Positions 44,186 through 53,145 of a stretch of DNA of 64,000 nt are shown here, one piece after another. Source of the stretch: Candidatus Thiosymbion ectosymbiont of Catanema sp. Cochon2018. GTDB taxonomy: Bacteria > Pseudomonadota > Gammaproteobacteria > Chromatiales > Chromatiaceae. The position numbers were made by a program, and so were the translations under genes. Below the pieces are notes generated by a model. The model was not told the origin of the DNA, ran no database searches, and worked only from the letters and a program-made list of their open reading frames with translations. The stretch is from positions 44,465 to 108,464 of the forward strand of contig WYCW01000003.1 in the NCBI GenBank assembly GCA_011392765.1, given 5' to 3'. Position 1 is the stretch's first letter. The number at the start of each line of letters is the position of its first letter.

Positions 44186-44486
44186 ACGGGCGGTTCTGCC
44201 GAGGGCTTCGGATCATACCAAGGCGTTTGCCAAGGACTGGAAAAGGTTTTCCCACTCTGGCCGCTTCGATCTGAAGCGGCTCAAGGAAGCGATGCTGTTG
44301 CTCATCGCCAACGATGGCCCACTGGAACCCCAGTGGTTGGATCACCCGTTGACCGGCGACTGGACCGACCATCAGGAATGCCATATTGGGGGTGATTTCC
44401 TCTTGATTTATCGGCTGGAAAGTCGGGGATCGGTAGAAAACATCGTCTTCGTGCGAGCCGGAACTCATGCCGATCTGTTCAAGTGA
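44157..44486 (+). CDS. yafQ: YafQ/RelE-family mRNA interferase toxin
   Basis: 109 residues from MISKRPRGRKRAVLPR (ATG 44157, within relB); the track start at 44034 would be inside relB by 150 bases. WLDHPLTGDWTDHQECHIGG, DFLLIYRLE and FVRAGTHADLF contain the histidines and the Asp expected in YafQ (H..L.G.W, ECHI, LLIYR, GTH..LF). It cleaves mRNA on the ribosome when free of antitoxin. Confidence 0.87.
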   Translation: MISKRPRGRKRAVLPRASDHTKAFAKDWKRFSHSGRFDLKRLKEAMLLLIANDGPLEPQWLDHPLTGDWTDHQECHIGGDFLLIYRLESRGSVENIVFVRAGTHADLFK

Positions 44487-44598
44487 GTACGCAGGGTGGA
44501 GTGAAGAATGGACCACGCCAAATTGACCGCAAAGGCGCAAAGTTGAGCGAAAGTAGCTTTGCCCCTTGGTGCCTTTGCGGTTTCCCGGCGCGGTACAC

Positions 44599-45060
44599 CT
44601 ACTCCGAGCTGTGCAATAGCTGACCCTGCTCATCCTCCACCGAAACCTTGATGGGAATGCCCTTGCGGATGCTGGCGCTCACGATGCAGAAGTCCTCGAA
44701 CAGGTCCTTGCAGCGGTCGAAGCGCTTAGCACCGGCCAGCTCGTCGTTGACGATCAGTTTGACCTCCAGGCCGCCGATGCGCAGGCGGTTTTTCTCGCTT
44801 CGGACCATGATGCAGGTGGCCTCGGTCCGCAGGCTGTTGGCGGGCGGTTCCTCCTTGGCCAGGCAGTAGAGCAGACTGGCGCTCATACAGTTGGCGGCGG
44901 CCGCGGCGAGCAAGCGGGATGCATTGGGACCGGCCGTCTCGCCCAGCGGCGGTGGCTCGTCCATCAGGAGATCCGCCGCCTTTTTCCAATCGAAGCGGAC
45001 ATTGATCTCATAGTTTTCCCGTTGCTCCAGGTGGATGGTGAAACGACCTTCTTCGGACAT
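44599..45060 (-). CDS. OsmC/Ohr-family protein
   Basis: A 153-residue cytoplasmic protein. The two redox cysteines are in ASRLLAAAAANCMSASLLYC and KDLFEDFCIVSASIRKGIPI, spaced as in OsmC. GRFTIHLEQRENYEINVRF is the N-terminal sheet. The family reduces organic hydroperoxides. It is a single gene, divergent from brnT. Confidence 0.85.
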   Translation of the reverse strand: MSEEGRFTIHLEQRENYEINVRFDWKKAADLLMDEPPPLGETAGPNASRLLAAAAANCMSASLLYCLAKEEPPANSLRTEATCIMVRSEKNRLRIGGLEVKLIVNDELAGAKRFDRCKDLFEDFCIVSASIRKGIPIKVSVEDEQGQLLHSSE

Positions 45061-45157
45061 GGGGCTTCCTCTCGTGGTTGAACCTTGCGGGTTGCTCGGG
45101 TTCTATCGATTTTCACAAAAAGCCTTGGCTACGCCAGCTATCGTATACAATGGCCTT

Positions 45158-45427
45158 GTGAAGATTAAATTCGACAAGAATAAGGATGCCAAGAACATTG
45201 CCAAACATGGTGTCTCCTTGGCGCTTGCCGAGTCATTGGAATGGGATCTTCCTCTGGCGACTGAAGATACCCGCGAAGACTACGGAGAAACCCGGCCGGT
45301 TGGTTTCGCCCCCAGCGGCAGAACGGTCTACTGCGTGGTCTTCACTGAAAACGATAGCTTGTACCGAATCATCAGCCTGCGCAAGGCGTTACCGCGAGAG
45401 GTGAGGGCCTATGCAAGTCGAATCTAA
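45158..45427 (+). CDS. brnT: BrnT-family ribonuclease toxin
   Basis: 89 residues from GTG 45158 (VKIKFDKNKDAKNIAKHGVS); the track start at 45035 runs into the OsmC promoter. KHGVSLALAESLEWDLPLA and the RTVYCVVFTENDSLYRIISL, RKALPREVRAY blocks define BrnT. A TATACAAT -10-like box lies 8 bases upstream of the start. The toxin-first order with a 17-base overlap into brnA is normal for this system. Confidence 0.88.
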   Translation: MKIKFDKNKDAKNIAKHGVSLALAESLEWDLPLATEDTREDYGETRPVGFAPSGRTVYCVVFTENDSLYRIISLRKALPREVRAYASRI

Positions 45428-45692
45428 GCAGGGGCGAGTCTTCGATCTGCCGTCCACCCAAGAAGAGGCCGAGATCCGCGCCGGGATTGCCGACGATCCG
45501 GCCACCTACGAGTTGTCGGATGAGACGCTCGAGACGCTCCGACCTGTTGGTCGTCCAAAGGCGGCCGTAACCAAACAGCCGGTGTCCATTCGACTGTCGC
45601 CGGAGGTAGTGGAGTATTTCAAATCTACCGGCAAGGGCTGGCAAACACGCATGGACGCAGTGCTCATGGCGCATGTCAATTCGCAGCGGTAG
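45411..45692 (+). CDS. brnA: BrnA-family antitoxin
   Basis: A 93-residue protein. N-terminal linker (DLPSTQEEAEIRAGIADDPA) with the toxin-binding part, then a ribbon-helix-helix C-terminus (QPVSIRLSPEVVEYFKSTGK, GWQTRMDAVLMAHVNSQR) that binds DNA. In BrnTA the DNA-binding domain is C-terminal, as here. Confidence 0.88.
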   Translation: MQVESKQGRVFDLPSTQEEAEIRAGIADDPATYELSDETLETLRPVGRPKAAVTKQPVSIRLSPEVVEYFKSTGKGWQTRMDAVLMAHVNSQR

Positions 45693-45842
45693 CTTGAATG
45701 TTGGGCACGCCGCCGTCCCTGGCGGCTTTGCCCAACCTACACTGTCGGAGCAAGTTCTTGATCGAAAAGAAATTTATACGCGCTCGCCCTGCGTAGAGCG
45801 GGAAAGCGTAGCGCATCCCGCCTTTAGACTTGTGCTCCGGAT

Positions 45843-46679
45843 TCAGATCGCGCGTTTGGCTTGCCGGTTCTTTGCTTGCTCAATCAGGTTGTGCGTGGCC
45901 TGATAAGAACGCTCACAAAAGGTGCGAAAGACGGCGTCCGATGCGCGGGTCGGCCAGACACCAGTCGCGGTTGTGAGTTGACCGGTCTCCTGTTCATAGC
46001 TCGCCAGGGTGTCGATGTATTCTTTGCGATCCCGGCTATCGATCACCAACGGCAGATGACCGGAGCTCAGTAGCGGGATGTTACTCAACAGTCTCGCCAG
46101 ACGTCCGTTTCCATCCCAGAAGGGGTGGACATGCACAAAGCCCAGGTGCAACTTGGCGTAGGCGCTGATCGCTGCGGTTTCGGATAGCTCCGTACCGAGC
46201 GGCCGATTCAATTCCGCCAACCACTGCGCCATCAGCGCAGGGACGTGTTCAGGGGCCGCATACTCGATATAGGTCTGTCTGCCGTCCTCGGTGACCGCAT
46301 AGGTACCATTCGGCTCGACCTTCCAGGTCCCATACGGCCTGTAGATATCCACGACGAATTCAGACTGCACGGCCCGGTGGAGATCGAACAGACGCGACTC
46401 GGTGACTTCCTCTTCCAACCCCGCATAGATCAGGTCGATGGCGCGCGCATGCCCCATGACCTCTTGGTGGTCCTTCACGGGCTTGCCGGCTACGGTGAGT
46501 CCCTCCTCGATGACGAATTTAGTCTCGCCCAGAGTAAGGGTATTGCCCTCCAACGCCGTAGAGGTGTGGGTCCAGAGATCGCGGATCTGATTCAGCAGGG
46601 ATTGCCGGATATCCCGGTCGAGGCCATGCAGGGCATGGAACTTAGCCGTGTTCACTAGGATCCCTTGACGGACCTGCAT
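45843..46679 (-). CDS. Fic-domain protein (AMPylator type, N-terminal inhibitory helix)
   Basis: 278 residues. The Fic core is VHVHPFWDGNGRLARLLSN (HxFx(D/E)GNGRxxR complete). The N-terminal segment SxxxEGN in TSTALEGNTLTLGET is the class II autoinhibitory motif. The flap and C-terminal helix are present (HLPLVIDSRDRKEYIDTLAS). The first eight residues (MQVRQGIL) are encoded by an orphan CTAG-element left end; a GTG at 46655 (VNTAKFHALHG) may be the native start. Fic enzymes transfer AMP to target hydroxyls and often act as toxins. Confidence 0.88.
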   Translation of the reverse strand: MQVRQGILVNTAKFHALHGLDRDIRQSLLNQIRDLWTHTSTALEGNTLTLGETKFVIEEGLTVAGKPVKDHQEVMGHARAIDLIYAGLEEEVTESRLFDLHRAVQSEFVVDIYRPYGTWKVEPNGTYAVTEDGRQTYIEYAAPEHVPALMAQWLAELNRPLGTELSETAAISAYAKLHLGFVHVHPFWDGNGRLARLLSNIPLLSSGHLPLVIDSRDRKEYIDTLASYEQETGQLTTATGVWPTRASDAVFRTFCERSYQATHNLIEQAKNRQAKRAI

Positions 46680-47275
46680 CTTTCAACAAGTTACTACCAG
46701 CCGTGTCGATTGGGCAAAGCCGTAGGATGGACGTAGGATGCGGTGAGCGCGGTATACCGTAGCAGGATTACACCAATCTCGACCGCGAACCGCATCGATG
46801 GTGCGGTGAGCGCGGCAGGTTTTACAGGATGGCATCACGAAGAGGCGCGAACCGCATCAATGGATGCCCGACCAGTGGCGAACCGCATCTTTGGACGGCG
46901 ACGAGCCCCACGAAATGGGTGTTGGGCACACCGCTGCCGTGGACCACACGGACGACATGAGGGCAGGGCAAGCGCGTATAAATTTCTTATCGACCAACAA
47001 GTTGCTACCGGCAGTGTAGGTTGGGCAAAGCCGCTAGGGACCTGCCTGTGGCAGGCAGGCAGCGGCGTGCCCAACATCCACAGCTGCATGGACCGGGGGA
47101 CACACAGCAACCCCTGGTCCACGTAGTCTACTTGGTCCATGTCGTCCACGGCGGCTGCCGCCGTCCCTGGAGGCTTCGTCCATCCTACGGCTTTGCCCAA
47201 CCTTCTATGAGGCCCTGCTTGTCAACCCCTAGGGCGTTGGTTTGTTCGCCGGCTCAATCCGGCGGTCGGTGTCCT
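46680..47275. repeat. Repeat mosaic downstream of the fic start
   Basis: The orphan left end CTAGGATCCCTTGACGGACC is at 46656-46675. 46722-46800 is the inverted counterpart of 38.05-38.13 kb (GATGCGGTGAGCGCGGTATA). 46929-46960 and 47085-47165 are pieces of the TGGAC hairpin (GTGGACCACACGGAC; GGTCCACGTAGTCTACTTGG). 46974-47000 has an ATAAATTTCTTATCGACC piece shared with 45.76, 49.08 and 62.93 kb. I see no gene. Confidence 0.65.
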
Positions 47276-47845
47276 TCACATGGTTTCGTTCACGAGCACG
47301 CTGTCCCCTCCCGATCTCCTGGAGCCGGTGGGCCACGGTAGGTCACACCCACTCCGTGTGGTTCGACACGGCTGCGGTTCGCACCGTGTCTGCGTCGGGC
47401 GTCGTTCTGGGCGAGCACGAGCCATGCCGCGACCACCTTCTATCCGTGCCGGCCCGTAGCCGGTCACCTCATCATGCATGCGCCCCTTGGCGCCGGTGAC
47501 ACCCGCTGTGAGCACGCCCCATCTACGAACTCGGTTCGGTTCTCGACCCGGTTGGGCAACGGGCGTGTTCAACCGCAGAAGGCGCCGGCACCAACCCGGC
47601 CAGACTTGCCAGTTGCCGGCGGTTGGCCAACTCCCGCCAACCAAACAGCTCCATCACCAGCGTCCCGGCACCGACCCAGCCCACCCCGGTCAGCAGCATC
47701 AGCGTGCGCATCGCCTGGGTGCGGTCAGCACTCTCGATCAGCGCCCTCATCTCCTACTTGATGACCCGCAGCTGCGCTGGCACCCCTTGCAAACGTTCCC
47801 ACTCCCGGAGTGTCGGGTCCCGGATGATTACGCGGGCTTTTTTTA
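47276..47845 (-). pseudogene. IS110/IS1111-family transposase, C-terminal relic
   Basis: From about 47845 the minus strand reads VIIRDPTLREWERLQGVPAQ, LRVIK, then TAG (47754-47756), then EMRALIESADRTQAMRTLML, LTGVGWVGAGTLVMELFGWR and ANRRQLASLAGLVPAPS. This is the Transposase_20 part with an in-frame amber stop. Then it degenerates. The N-terminal RuvC-like half is absent: it was replaced by the IS481 copy that starts upstream. Confidence 0.75.
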
Positions 47846-48786
47846 AACAGCTGGGGCTGCTGTGCGTACCATTGTTGGAGTGTCTGAAGGGGCGTTTTGT
47901 GGTGCAAGTTTTTCTGCGGGATGTGTTGATTATACAGGTAGACGAAGCGTTTGAGAGTGGTCTGGAGGGAGGCAGAGGAATCGAAGCGGTGGGTGCGCAG
48001 GACATCGGCGATGCGGCCGTTGAAGCGTTCGATCATGCCATTGGTTTGAGGGCTGCGGGGCTTGGTGAGGCGATGTTGGATGCGGTGGTCGGCACAAACC
48101 TGATCGAAGGCATGGGCGCCGGTGGGCGAGCGCTCGCCAGTGGCGCAGAAGCGGTCGGTAAATTCCTTGCCGTTGTCGGTGAGGACGGTGTTAATCGTGA
48201 AGGGAGCGTGGTCGATCAAGCGTTTGAAGAAGCCGCTCGCGGCGGTTGCTGACTTGTCCTTGAGGATCTCCACGTAGACCCAGCGGGTGGCCCGATCAAT
48301 GGCTGCAAACAGATACGTGCGTTGGTCTTCGTCCGGCATCTGAGGCAGGTACTTCACGTCCACGTGGACAAAGCCGGGGGCGTAGTCTTTGAAGCGTTTG
48401 TGTGGGGGTTTCTGTGCCCCTTCCTCCTGCGGCAGCAGGGTCTTGAGGTTGGCGACCCCATGGCGCCGCAGGCAACGGTCCAGAGCGGACCGGGAGAGCG
48501 CGGGGTGGATGAACTCGTGGGTTACCACCAGCAGGTCATCGAGCGGCAGCAGCAACGTCTTACGCAGCTCCACGACCACGAGTTCCTGGGCCGGGGTGAG
48601 GGTGGTCTGCAAGCGATGGGGCGTATGGGAACCGTCGGCAACCCCGTCACGGCCCTTCCAGCGGCGGATGGTATCCTCACTCACGCCCAGCTCATCGGCC
48701 AGTTGCGGGACGGACTGGTTGGAGGCCTGAATGTACTGGCGGGTCTTGGGGGTCGTGGTCGCATTGGCGTGCAAGTGGATGTTCAT
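47725..48786 (-). CDS. IS481-family transposase
   Basis: 353 residues with an N-terminal HTH (SVPQLADELGVSEDTIRRWK) and an rve-type DDE core: FVHVDVKYLPQMPDEDQRTY (Asp), TVLTDNGKEFTDRF (Asp), PQTNGMIERFNGRIADVL (Glu). The frame appears full-length to about LFKKSPRNHPGPDT; beyond that the translation is read-through into the IS110 relic. It may still be active. I did not define terminal inverted repeats. Confidence 0.85.
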   Translation of the reverse strand: MNIHLHANATTTPKTRQYIQASNQSVPQLADELGVSEDTIRRWKGRDGVADGSHTPHRLQTTLTPAQELVVVELRKTLLLPLDDLLVVTHEFIHPALSRSALDRCLRRHGVANLKTLLPQEEGAQKPPHKRFKDYAPGFVHVDVKYLPQMPDEDQRTYLFAAIDRATRWVYVEILKDKSATAASGFFKRLIDHAPFTINTVLTDNGKEFTDRFCATGERSPTGAHAFDQVCADHRIQHRLTKPRSPQTNGMIERFNGRIADVLRTHRFDSSASLQTTLKRFVYLYNQHIPQKNLHHKTPLQTLQQWYAQQPQLFKKSPRNHPGPDTPGVGTFARGASAAAGHQVGDEGADREC

Positions 48787-48869
48787 GGTGCGTTCTCCGC
48801 TATCGACAGGGCTACAAGCCGCTCCATAACCTCTCGGGCACGCAACAATGAACCAATTTTAGATCCTAT

Positions 48870-48998
48870 GCAATCATCCGGGACCCAACACCTACCCAAG
48901 CTCTCCAACGGTTGGTTAGGTGTAGGAGATGGGGCCTTACGGGAGAGGGGCTGTTGGGGTCTTCATGCCTCGTCGGTCTGAGGCGAAGCCCCGCTAGG
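48870..48998 (+). repeat. Right half of a CTAG-type element (as in copy d)
   Basis: ACCTACCCAAGCTCTCCAAC, GGAGATGGGGCCTTACGGGA and the right hairpin CTGAGGCGAAGCCCCG with CTAG match 34400-34513. The left end is missing. Downstream 49060-49115 carries the dispersed ACCGAAAAGAAGTTTATACG piece. No gene between 48787 and 49182. Confidence 0.7.
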
Positions 48999-49182
48999 TT
49001 TGGTTTACCCTTTAAGGTTAACCCGCTGCGGGCCTTCATAGGATCTACGTGCCGGCGACTGGAAGCTGGAAGCAATTTATTGACCGAAAAGAAGTTTATA
49101 CGCGCCCGCCCTGGCCGCTCGATGGATCACGTACTGGATGCCCTGGAATGACGAGGCGTGGGAAACTTAGCACAACATCAAG

Positions 49183-49629
49183 TCACTCCGGCCAGAAATC
49201 GCTATCGACAATCGTTTCAAAGCTGAATGGACATATCTCAGGGAAAGTCGATTCGTCCAGATTGGTCTCTCTGGTAGCTACGAGTACCGCCGTAGTAAAA
49301 GCATCCCGGAGGATCGTATCGAGATGCGACTTCAAGCCCGGATTGGACTCCAGCACCCGACGGACACGGTAACGCTGCTCCTTGATGGTCGCCTGCCAAC
49401 TCCTTCCGCGCCCCTCGGCCTGGTATTGCCACTTCAGCAGATGAGCCAAGAGGACAATCAACCGACTTTCGAGTTCCCTCCATTCGCTTTTCCCCACCGC
49501 TTCGATCTCCTCGGCAACATGTTCCCAGTCCACTTCGCTGAAGCGGTGGGTACGAATCAGCTCCGCATTCCGCAATGCCCAGGTGTAGGCGTCTTGCTCA
49601 TATAACAGCGACAAGGAAGTGTCAGACAT
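49183..49629 (-). CDS. DUF29-family protein
   Basis: 148 residues from MSDTSLSLLYEQDAYTW (ATG 49629). LYEQDAYTWALRNAELIRTH, VDWEHVAEEIEAVGKSEWRE and LAHLLKWQYQ are the DUF29 signature. DUF29 is an all-helical family common in cyanobacteria and sulfur bacteria. Its function is unknown, and it often sits among toxin-like and Uma2 genes. It is a single gene here. Confidence 0.85.
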   Translation of the reverse strand: MSDTSLSLLYEQDAYTWALRNAELIRTHRFSEVDWEHVAEEIEAVGKSEWRELESRLIVLLAHLLKWQYQAEGRGRSWQATIKEQRYRVRRVLESNPGLKSHLDTILRDAFTTAVLVATRETNLDESTFPEICPFSFETIVDSDFWPE

Positions 49630-49663
49630 TGTTTCGTCTTGAGAATTTACCACTACCGAATTC

Positions 49664-50359
49664 TAACGAGGCTTCACCTCAGACCGACGAGGTGTGAGCC
49701 CCTCTCCCTTGAGAGGGTGTCGCAAAAACGGTGGCGTCAGCTGCCAGTCTGTGAAGTTTAAACCAGTAGAGTAGAGAGCAGGTTCCCGTGTCCGTAGATC
49801 CAGCCTATCCGTTTCCGCCCCTTTCGTCTGGCGGTGCCTCACGAGCTGAATCCTAGTCGCGTTCGCCGGCTCTCCCTCATCAAACGCAGCATGCGGTTTT
49901 CCCGCACTGCGCTTTCCGGTTGCCTTCACATCCGAGCTGTCGCAGGGGACACCAACCATCATCGCCGCACTCCGCCAACTTGCTGCCCGCGATGTGCCTG
50001 CCCTGTCACCCCTTCTCGGTGGCCGATCCGGGGGCTGGCTCCAACGTTTCCGGTGCCGTACCATCCCTTACAGGAGATGGGCACCGCTTGCGAGCACTGG
50101 CGTTTCCGCTTGGGGGGTTGTGTTGATTCGAGTGGGAAAGGGCGGATTCATATCGAAGCAGTCGCCGAACGGCTTCGGTCTGTTCCTCGTCCTCTCCCAA
50201 CAGGTATTCCTTGAGGTTTGTGGCCGGAACCGGCCGCATCTCAACCCCCTCGGTTGCGCTCCGCATGCAGGCTGATATTGCCCCCCACAATCAGGATCAG
50301 GATCAAGATACGGGTATCACGTCTGGCCATGGCTCGCTACCGTCTGCTCCTTCCAAACC
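49664..50359. repeat. Orphan CTAG-type right end and a degenerate region before the asparaginase gene
   Basis: 49664-49697 carries the right-end hairpin inverted (CGAGGCTTCACCTCAGACCG). On the minus strand from about 49950 to 49750 the sequence GCGGGAAAACCGCATGCTGC, GTTTGATGAGGGAG and CTCTACTCTACTGG resembles the tract found beside group II intron or transposon relics, but I cannot identify the element. 50285-50320 is AATCAGGATCAGGATCAAGA. The listed ORFs here look like shadows. Confidence 0.45.
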
Positions 50360-51898
50360 TCAATCCTGGGTCATGAGGGCGATGTGGGCGTCCCGGATCT
50401 CCACGTCCCTACCCCCGATGGGGACCAGAGTCAAATGCAGGTTATGCCCCATGTCGATGAATTGCTTGGCCTGATGGGTAATGTCCAGGATCACATTGTC
50501 CATATCCGTGGTGAAGCGCTTGCTCACTGTGCCCAAATAGGTGGGAATATCCTCGGCCGTGGCTTCCTTGGCATCCGGCTCGTCCAGATAGAGCTTGAAA
50601 TCCAGCCGTCCACGCCGGCCATCACTGGTCTTGATGCCCAGCAGGCGCAGGAAGGCCCTGATCAATCGCTTCTCCTTGTAGGGAGCATTGCCCTGAAGGT
50701 GACCCTGGAATACATCCCCATCCTGTTCCAGAGTAAGGGGACCGTCCTCGTCCCGAAGTACCACGGGCCAACCGTTGTCGGTGTCCGCCTCCGCGGGCCG
50801 GAAATGGACGTTGTAGATGCTGGCCCGCTGCTCGCCGCGCAGGTCGAGCTGCATCATATCCGCTACGTCACGAGCACTTTTGAGCCCCTTGCCCAAGACC
50901 GTGCCCATCTTGGTCAGGGCGGCCTCCGGGGTCATATCCAGACCGCCGATGACTCCGGCGGTGAGCAGCCCGGCACTGACCTCGTACAGGCCCTGCTCCA
51001 CCTCCCCCTGCATACACTGGGTGACATTGACCATGAGCAACCCTTTCTCCCGCACCCCGTATTCGATGGCGTCGAGGAACTCCTTGGTGGTCGGCGCGTT
51101 GCCGGTGCCGAAGGTCTTGAGGACGATACCCTTGAGATCGGGTGTATCGAAGAGGGTACGCAGGACCTCCGGCTTCATACCGGGAAAGATGTCCAGGGAC
51201 ATGATGTCCATATCCAGTTCCATGGCGACATTGAGCCTGGTCGGTTTCTCGGGGGGGCGGCGGACGACGGCACTGTTGACCTCGATGTGCTCACCGGCCT
51301 GGCCGAGGTGCAACAGGTTGGGGGAACTGAAACCCTCGTAGCCGCTGGCGCTCACCTTACGCAACCGGCAACCCCGGAAGAGCTGGTTGTGGAACAGGAC
51401 GCTCACCTCCGGGACTATCGGGTGGCCCAGGGTGCGGGCAACGGCGAACTCGATGGCGGTGACCACATTCTGCACTGCGTCCGATCGCGTCTCACCGATG
51501 GGGAGCTGGGAACCGGTGACGATCACCGGCTTGGCCAGGTCCTCCAGCATGAAGGCCAGGCAGGAGCTGGTATAGGCCATGGTGTCCGTGCCATGCAGGA
51601 TGACAAAGCCCTCATAGTCATCATAGTGCTCCTTGATCAGGCGGGCCATCTCCTGCCAGTCCTTGGCCTCGATATTGGACGAGTCGATGGGTTCATCGAG
51701 AGAGATGGCCTCGACCCGGACCAGCTTGCCCTTCAAGGCGATCTTCTTGTCCCTCGGCAGATAGCCGGGCAGGGATTCCAGGATCTGGTCCATGCTGCCC
51801 GGCACCAGGGGACTCAGGGGGTCCTTCGGGTCCTCATGGACCGAGCCGATGGTGCCCCCCGTGTAGATGATCAATACCCCATCTGCATACGCAGACAT
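50360..51898 (-). CDS. Type I L-asparaginase with an extra C-terminal domain
   Basis: 512 residues. The asparaginase fold occupies ~1-345: VLIIYTGGTIGSVHEDP (first catalytic Thr), FVILHGTDTMAYTSS (second Thr/Asp), IVTGSQLPIGETRSDA, FGTGNAPTTKEFLDAI. No signal peptide, so cytoplasmic. The final ~165 residues (IYNVHFRPAEADTDNGWPVV; GRRGRLDFKLYLDEPDAKEA; DMDNVILDITHQAKQFIDMG) form an added alpha/beta domain I do not recognise. Its ATG overlaps the TAA of the upstream membrane/C-domain gene (TAATG), so the pair is coupled. Asparaginases hydrolyse Asn or related amides; the substrate here is unknown. Confidence 0.85.
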   Translation of the reverse strand: MSAYADGVLIIYTGGTIGSVHEDPKDPLSPLVPGSMDQILESLPGYLPRDKKIALKGKLVRVEAISLDEPIDSSNIEAKDWQEMARLIKEHYDDYEGFVILHGTDTMAYTSSCLAFMLEDLAKPVIVTGSQLPIGETRSDAVQNVVTAIEFAVARTLGHPIVPEVSVLFHNQLFRGCRLRKVSASGYEGFSSPNLLHLGQAGEHIEVNSAVVRRPPEKPTRLNVAMELDMDIMSLDIFPGMKPEVLRTLFDTPDLKGIVLKTFGTGNAPTTKEFLDAIEYGVREKGLLMVNVTQCMQGEVEQGLYEVSAGLLTAGVIGGLDMTPEAALTKMGTVLGKGLKSARDVADMMQLDLRGEQRASIYNVHFRPAEADTDNGWPVVLRDEDGPLTLEQDGDVFQGHLQGNAPYKEKRLIRAFLRLLGIKTSDGRRGRLDFKLYLDEPDAKEATAEDIPTYLGTVSKRFTTDMDNVILDITHQAKQFIDMGHNLHLTLVPIGGRDVEIRDAHIALMTQD

Positions 51899-52761
51899 TA
51901 GGTAACCTCTCCGACAGAGCTGATCTTGAATCTACAACCCAGGTTGGGTTTTCCAGGAGTGTGTAGGTCACATGCGATGTGGCTGACGTTAATCTCCCGA
52001 TTATGGCGGTTGGTAATTCGGTTCAAGACACCCTCGACGTAACCTCCCATGAAATCGCAGAGGCTTTCGTCTTCTACGGACCGATCTTCCGTCAGAAACG
52101 AGTGGAGGAGGTGGATCTCTCCTGAAAAATCGATTCCATCCACTAATACCTTATTCGAAAATACACCGAACCCTGCATTCTTATCGTATTCGCACCAAAT
52201 ATCGAGTTGTCGATCCAACTCCAGGTCTGTTGTTGGGTACTCCGCTTTAAGGTATCGCCGAAACGACATCCCGAAGGCCCAATCCACATGATAGCCGACA
52301 TCTTTAAGAAACTCGGGTGATTTTTCTTTTATCATGGAAAACACGGACTGCATCGTATCGCTGCTCATGAGAAGGCAGCGCTTATCTTCGTACTTCAAAT
52401 GTCCGGTCGCGTCGTTGAATTCAGAGACCATGAAAGAGTGTTTTCCTATTGTCATGAATCCACGAGCAATGTTTTCTCGTGAGGCATCGAGGTCGGCCTT
52501 CAGCTCCTCGATTTGCTGCCGGATGAGCTTATTTTCCCGGTACATGCCTGCAACCCATGTCGCCAATAGCAGGGTGATGATCGAAATAACGTTGAATAAG
52601 GAAAAATACCCCAGCGTTTGGATGCCCCACAAATGAGGGAACAGTTTTACATAGCTTGCGGCAATCCCGAAGAACGCGTTCATCAGGAATAAGAATGCAG
52701 ACCAAATTTTAAAACTCATCTTGAAGCTGGACTCAACATTCCGCCCTATCTTATCCATCAT
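51898..52761 (-). CDS. Two-helix membrane protein with the cluster's shared C-terminal domain
   Basis: 287 residues. Two N-terminal membrane helices (IWSAFLFLMNAFFGIAASYV; SLFNVISIITLLLATWVAGM) and a coiled coil (NKLIRQQIEELKADLDASRE) lead to a soluble domain. Its end has IWCEYDKNAGFGVFSN, GGYVEGVLNRI and a late CDLHTPGKPNLGCRFKI. The WCEYD..AGFG and GYVEGV motifs recur in the two KGGVGR ATPases and in the 57.0-kb protein. The last part recalls V4R-type sensor domains (paired Cys, GYxxGV), a weak similarity by eye. It is more AT-rich than its neighbours. It is coupled to the asparaginase gene. Confidence 0.75.
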   Translation of the reverse strand: MMDKIGRNVESSFKMSFKIWSAFLFLMNAFFGIAASYVKLFPHLWGIQTLGYFSLFNVISIITLLLATWVAGMYRENKLIRQQIEELKADLDASRENIARGFMTIGKHSFMVSEFNDATGHLKYEDKRCLLMSSDTMQSVFSMIKEKSPEFLKDVGYHVDWAFGMSFRRYLKAEYPTTDLELDRQLDIWCEYDKNAGFGVFSNKVLVDGIDFSGEIHLLHSFLTEDRSVEDESLCDFMGGYVEGVLNRITNRHNREINVSHIACDLHTPGKPNLGCRFKISSVGEVT

Positions 52762-53145
52762 ATATTGACCTCGCTTGAATCACTCATATCATTCAATATA
52801 AATTAGTGTGATTCAAATCAACAACTGTGGACTGAAAGTAAAGAGACTGAAAGTTAGCATAGGGTCCGTTGCGCGGACCTTCTAAATGTCAACACGCCCT
52901 AGTACCTCGTTTCGCTTGATATTGCAGAAATACTCTATTCACCACAGAGACACAGAGGGCACAGAGAATACACCGAGGAATGTTTCTTCAGACCTGACGA
53001 GCATGGAGAAAGCACGAAGGAAATTCTCTGATTTCTCCGTGCTCTCTGTGCCTTTGTGGTGAATAAAAAATTTTCCCCGTGTCTTCCGCAATATCAAACG
53101 AAATGAGGTACTAGTCCAGGAGTACCCTCAGCCATTCCGCGGGTG
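52762..53145. other. Intergenic region holding a TA-flanked element
   Basis: 52762-52901 is AT-rich, with a GGTCCGTTGCGCGGACC hairpin (52863-52879) and the orphan end AATGTCAACACGCCCT next to the element at 52902-53111. The promoter of the 51898-52761 gene should lie here (about 52765-52830). No gene. Confidence 0.5.
52902..53111. mobile_element. 210-bp GTACCTCGTTTCGCTTGATATTGC element, TA-flanked
   Basis: The inverted ends GTACCTCGTTTCGCTTGATA and TATCAAACGAAATGAGGTAC lie between TA at 52900-52901 and 53112-53113. The interior has CACCACAGAGACACAGAGGG and CTCTGTGCCTTTGTGGTG arms related to those in the nifH-nifD gap. No coding capacity. Confidence 0.82.

Noticed and set aside
46743-47341. 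ORFs of 127, 121 and 106 aa in the repeat mosaic
   Set aside because: All are read-throughs of repeats shared with 38.0 kb and the TGGAC family.
49663-50064. 133-aa minus-strand ORF
   Set aside because: It covers a degenerate tract resembling intron- or transposon-flanking sequence and ends in a CTAG-type right end; not protein-like.
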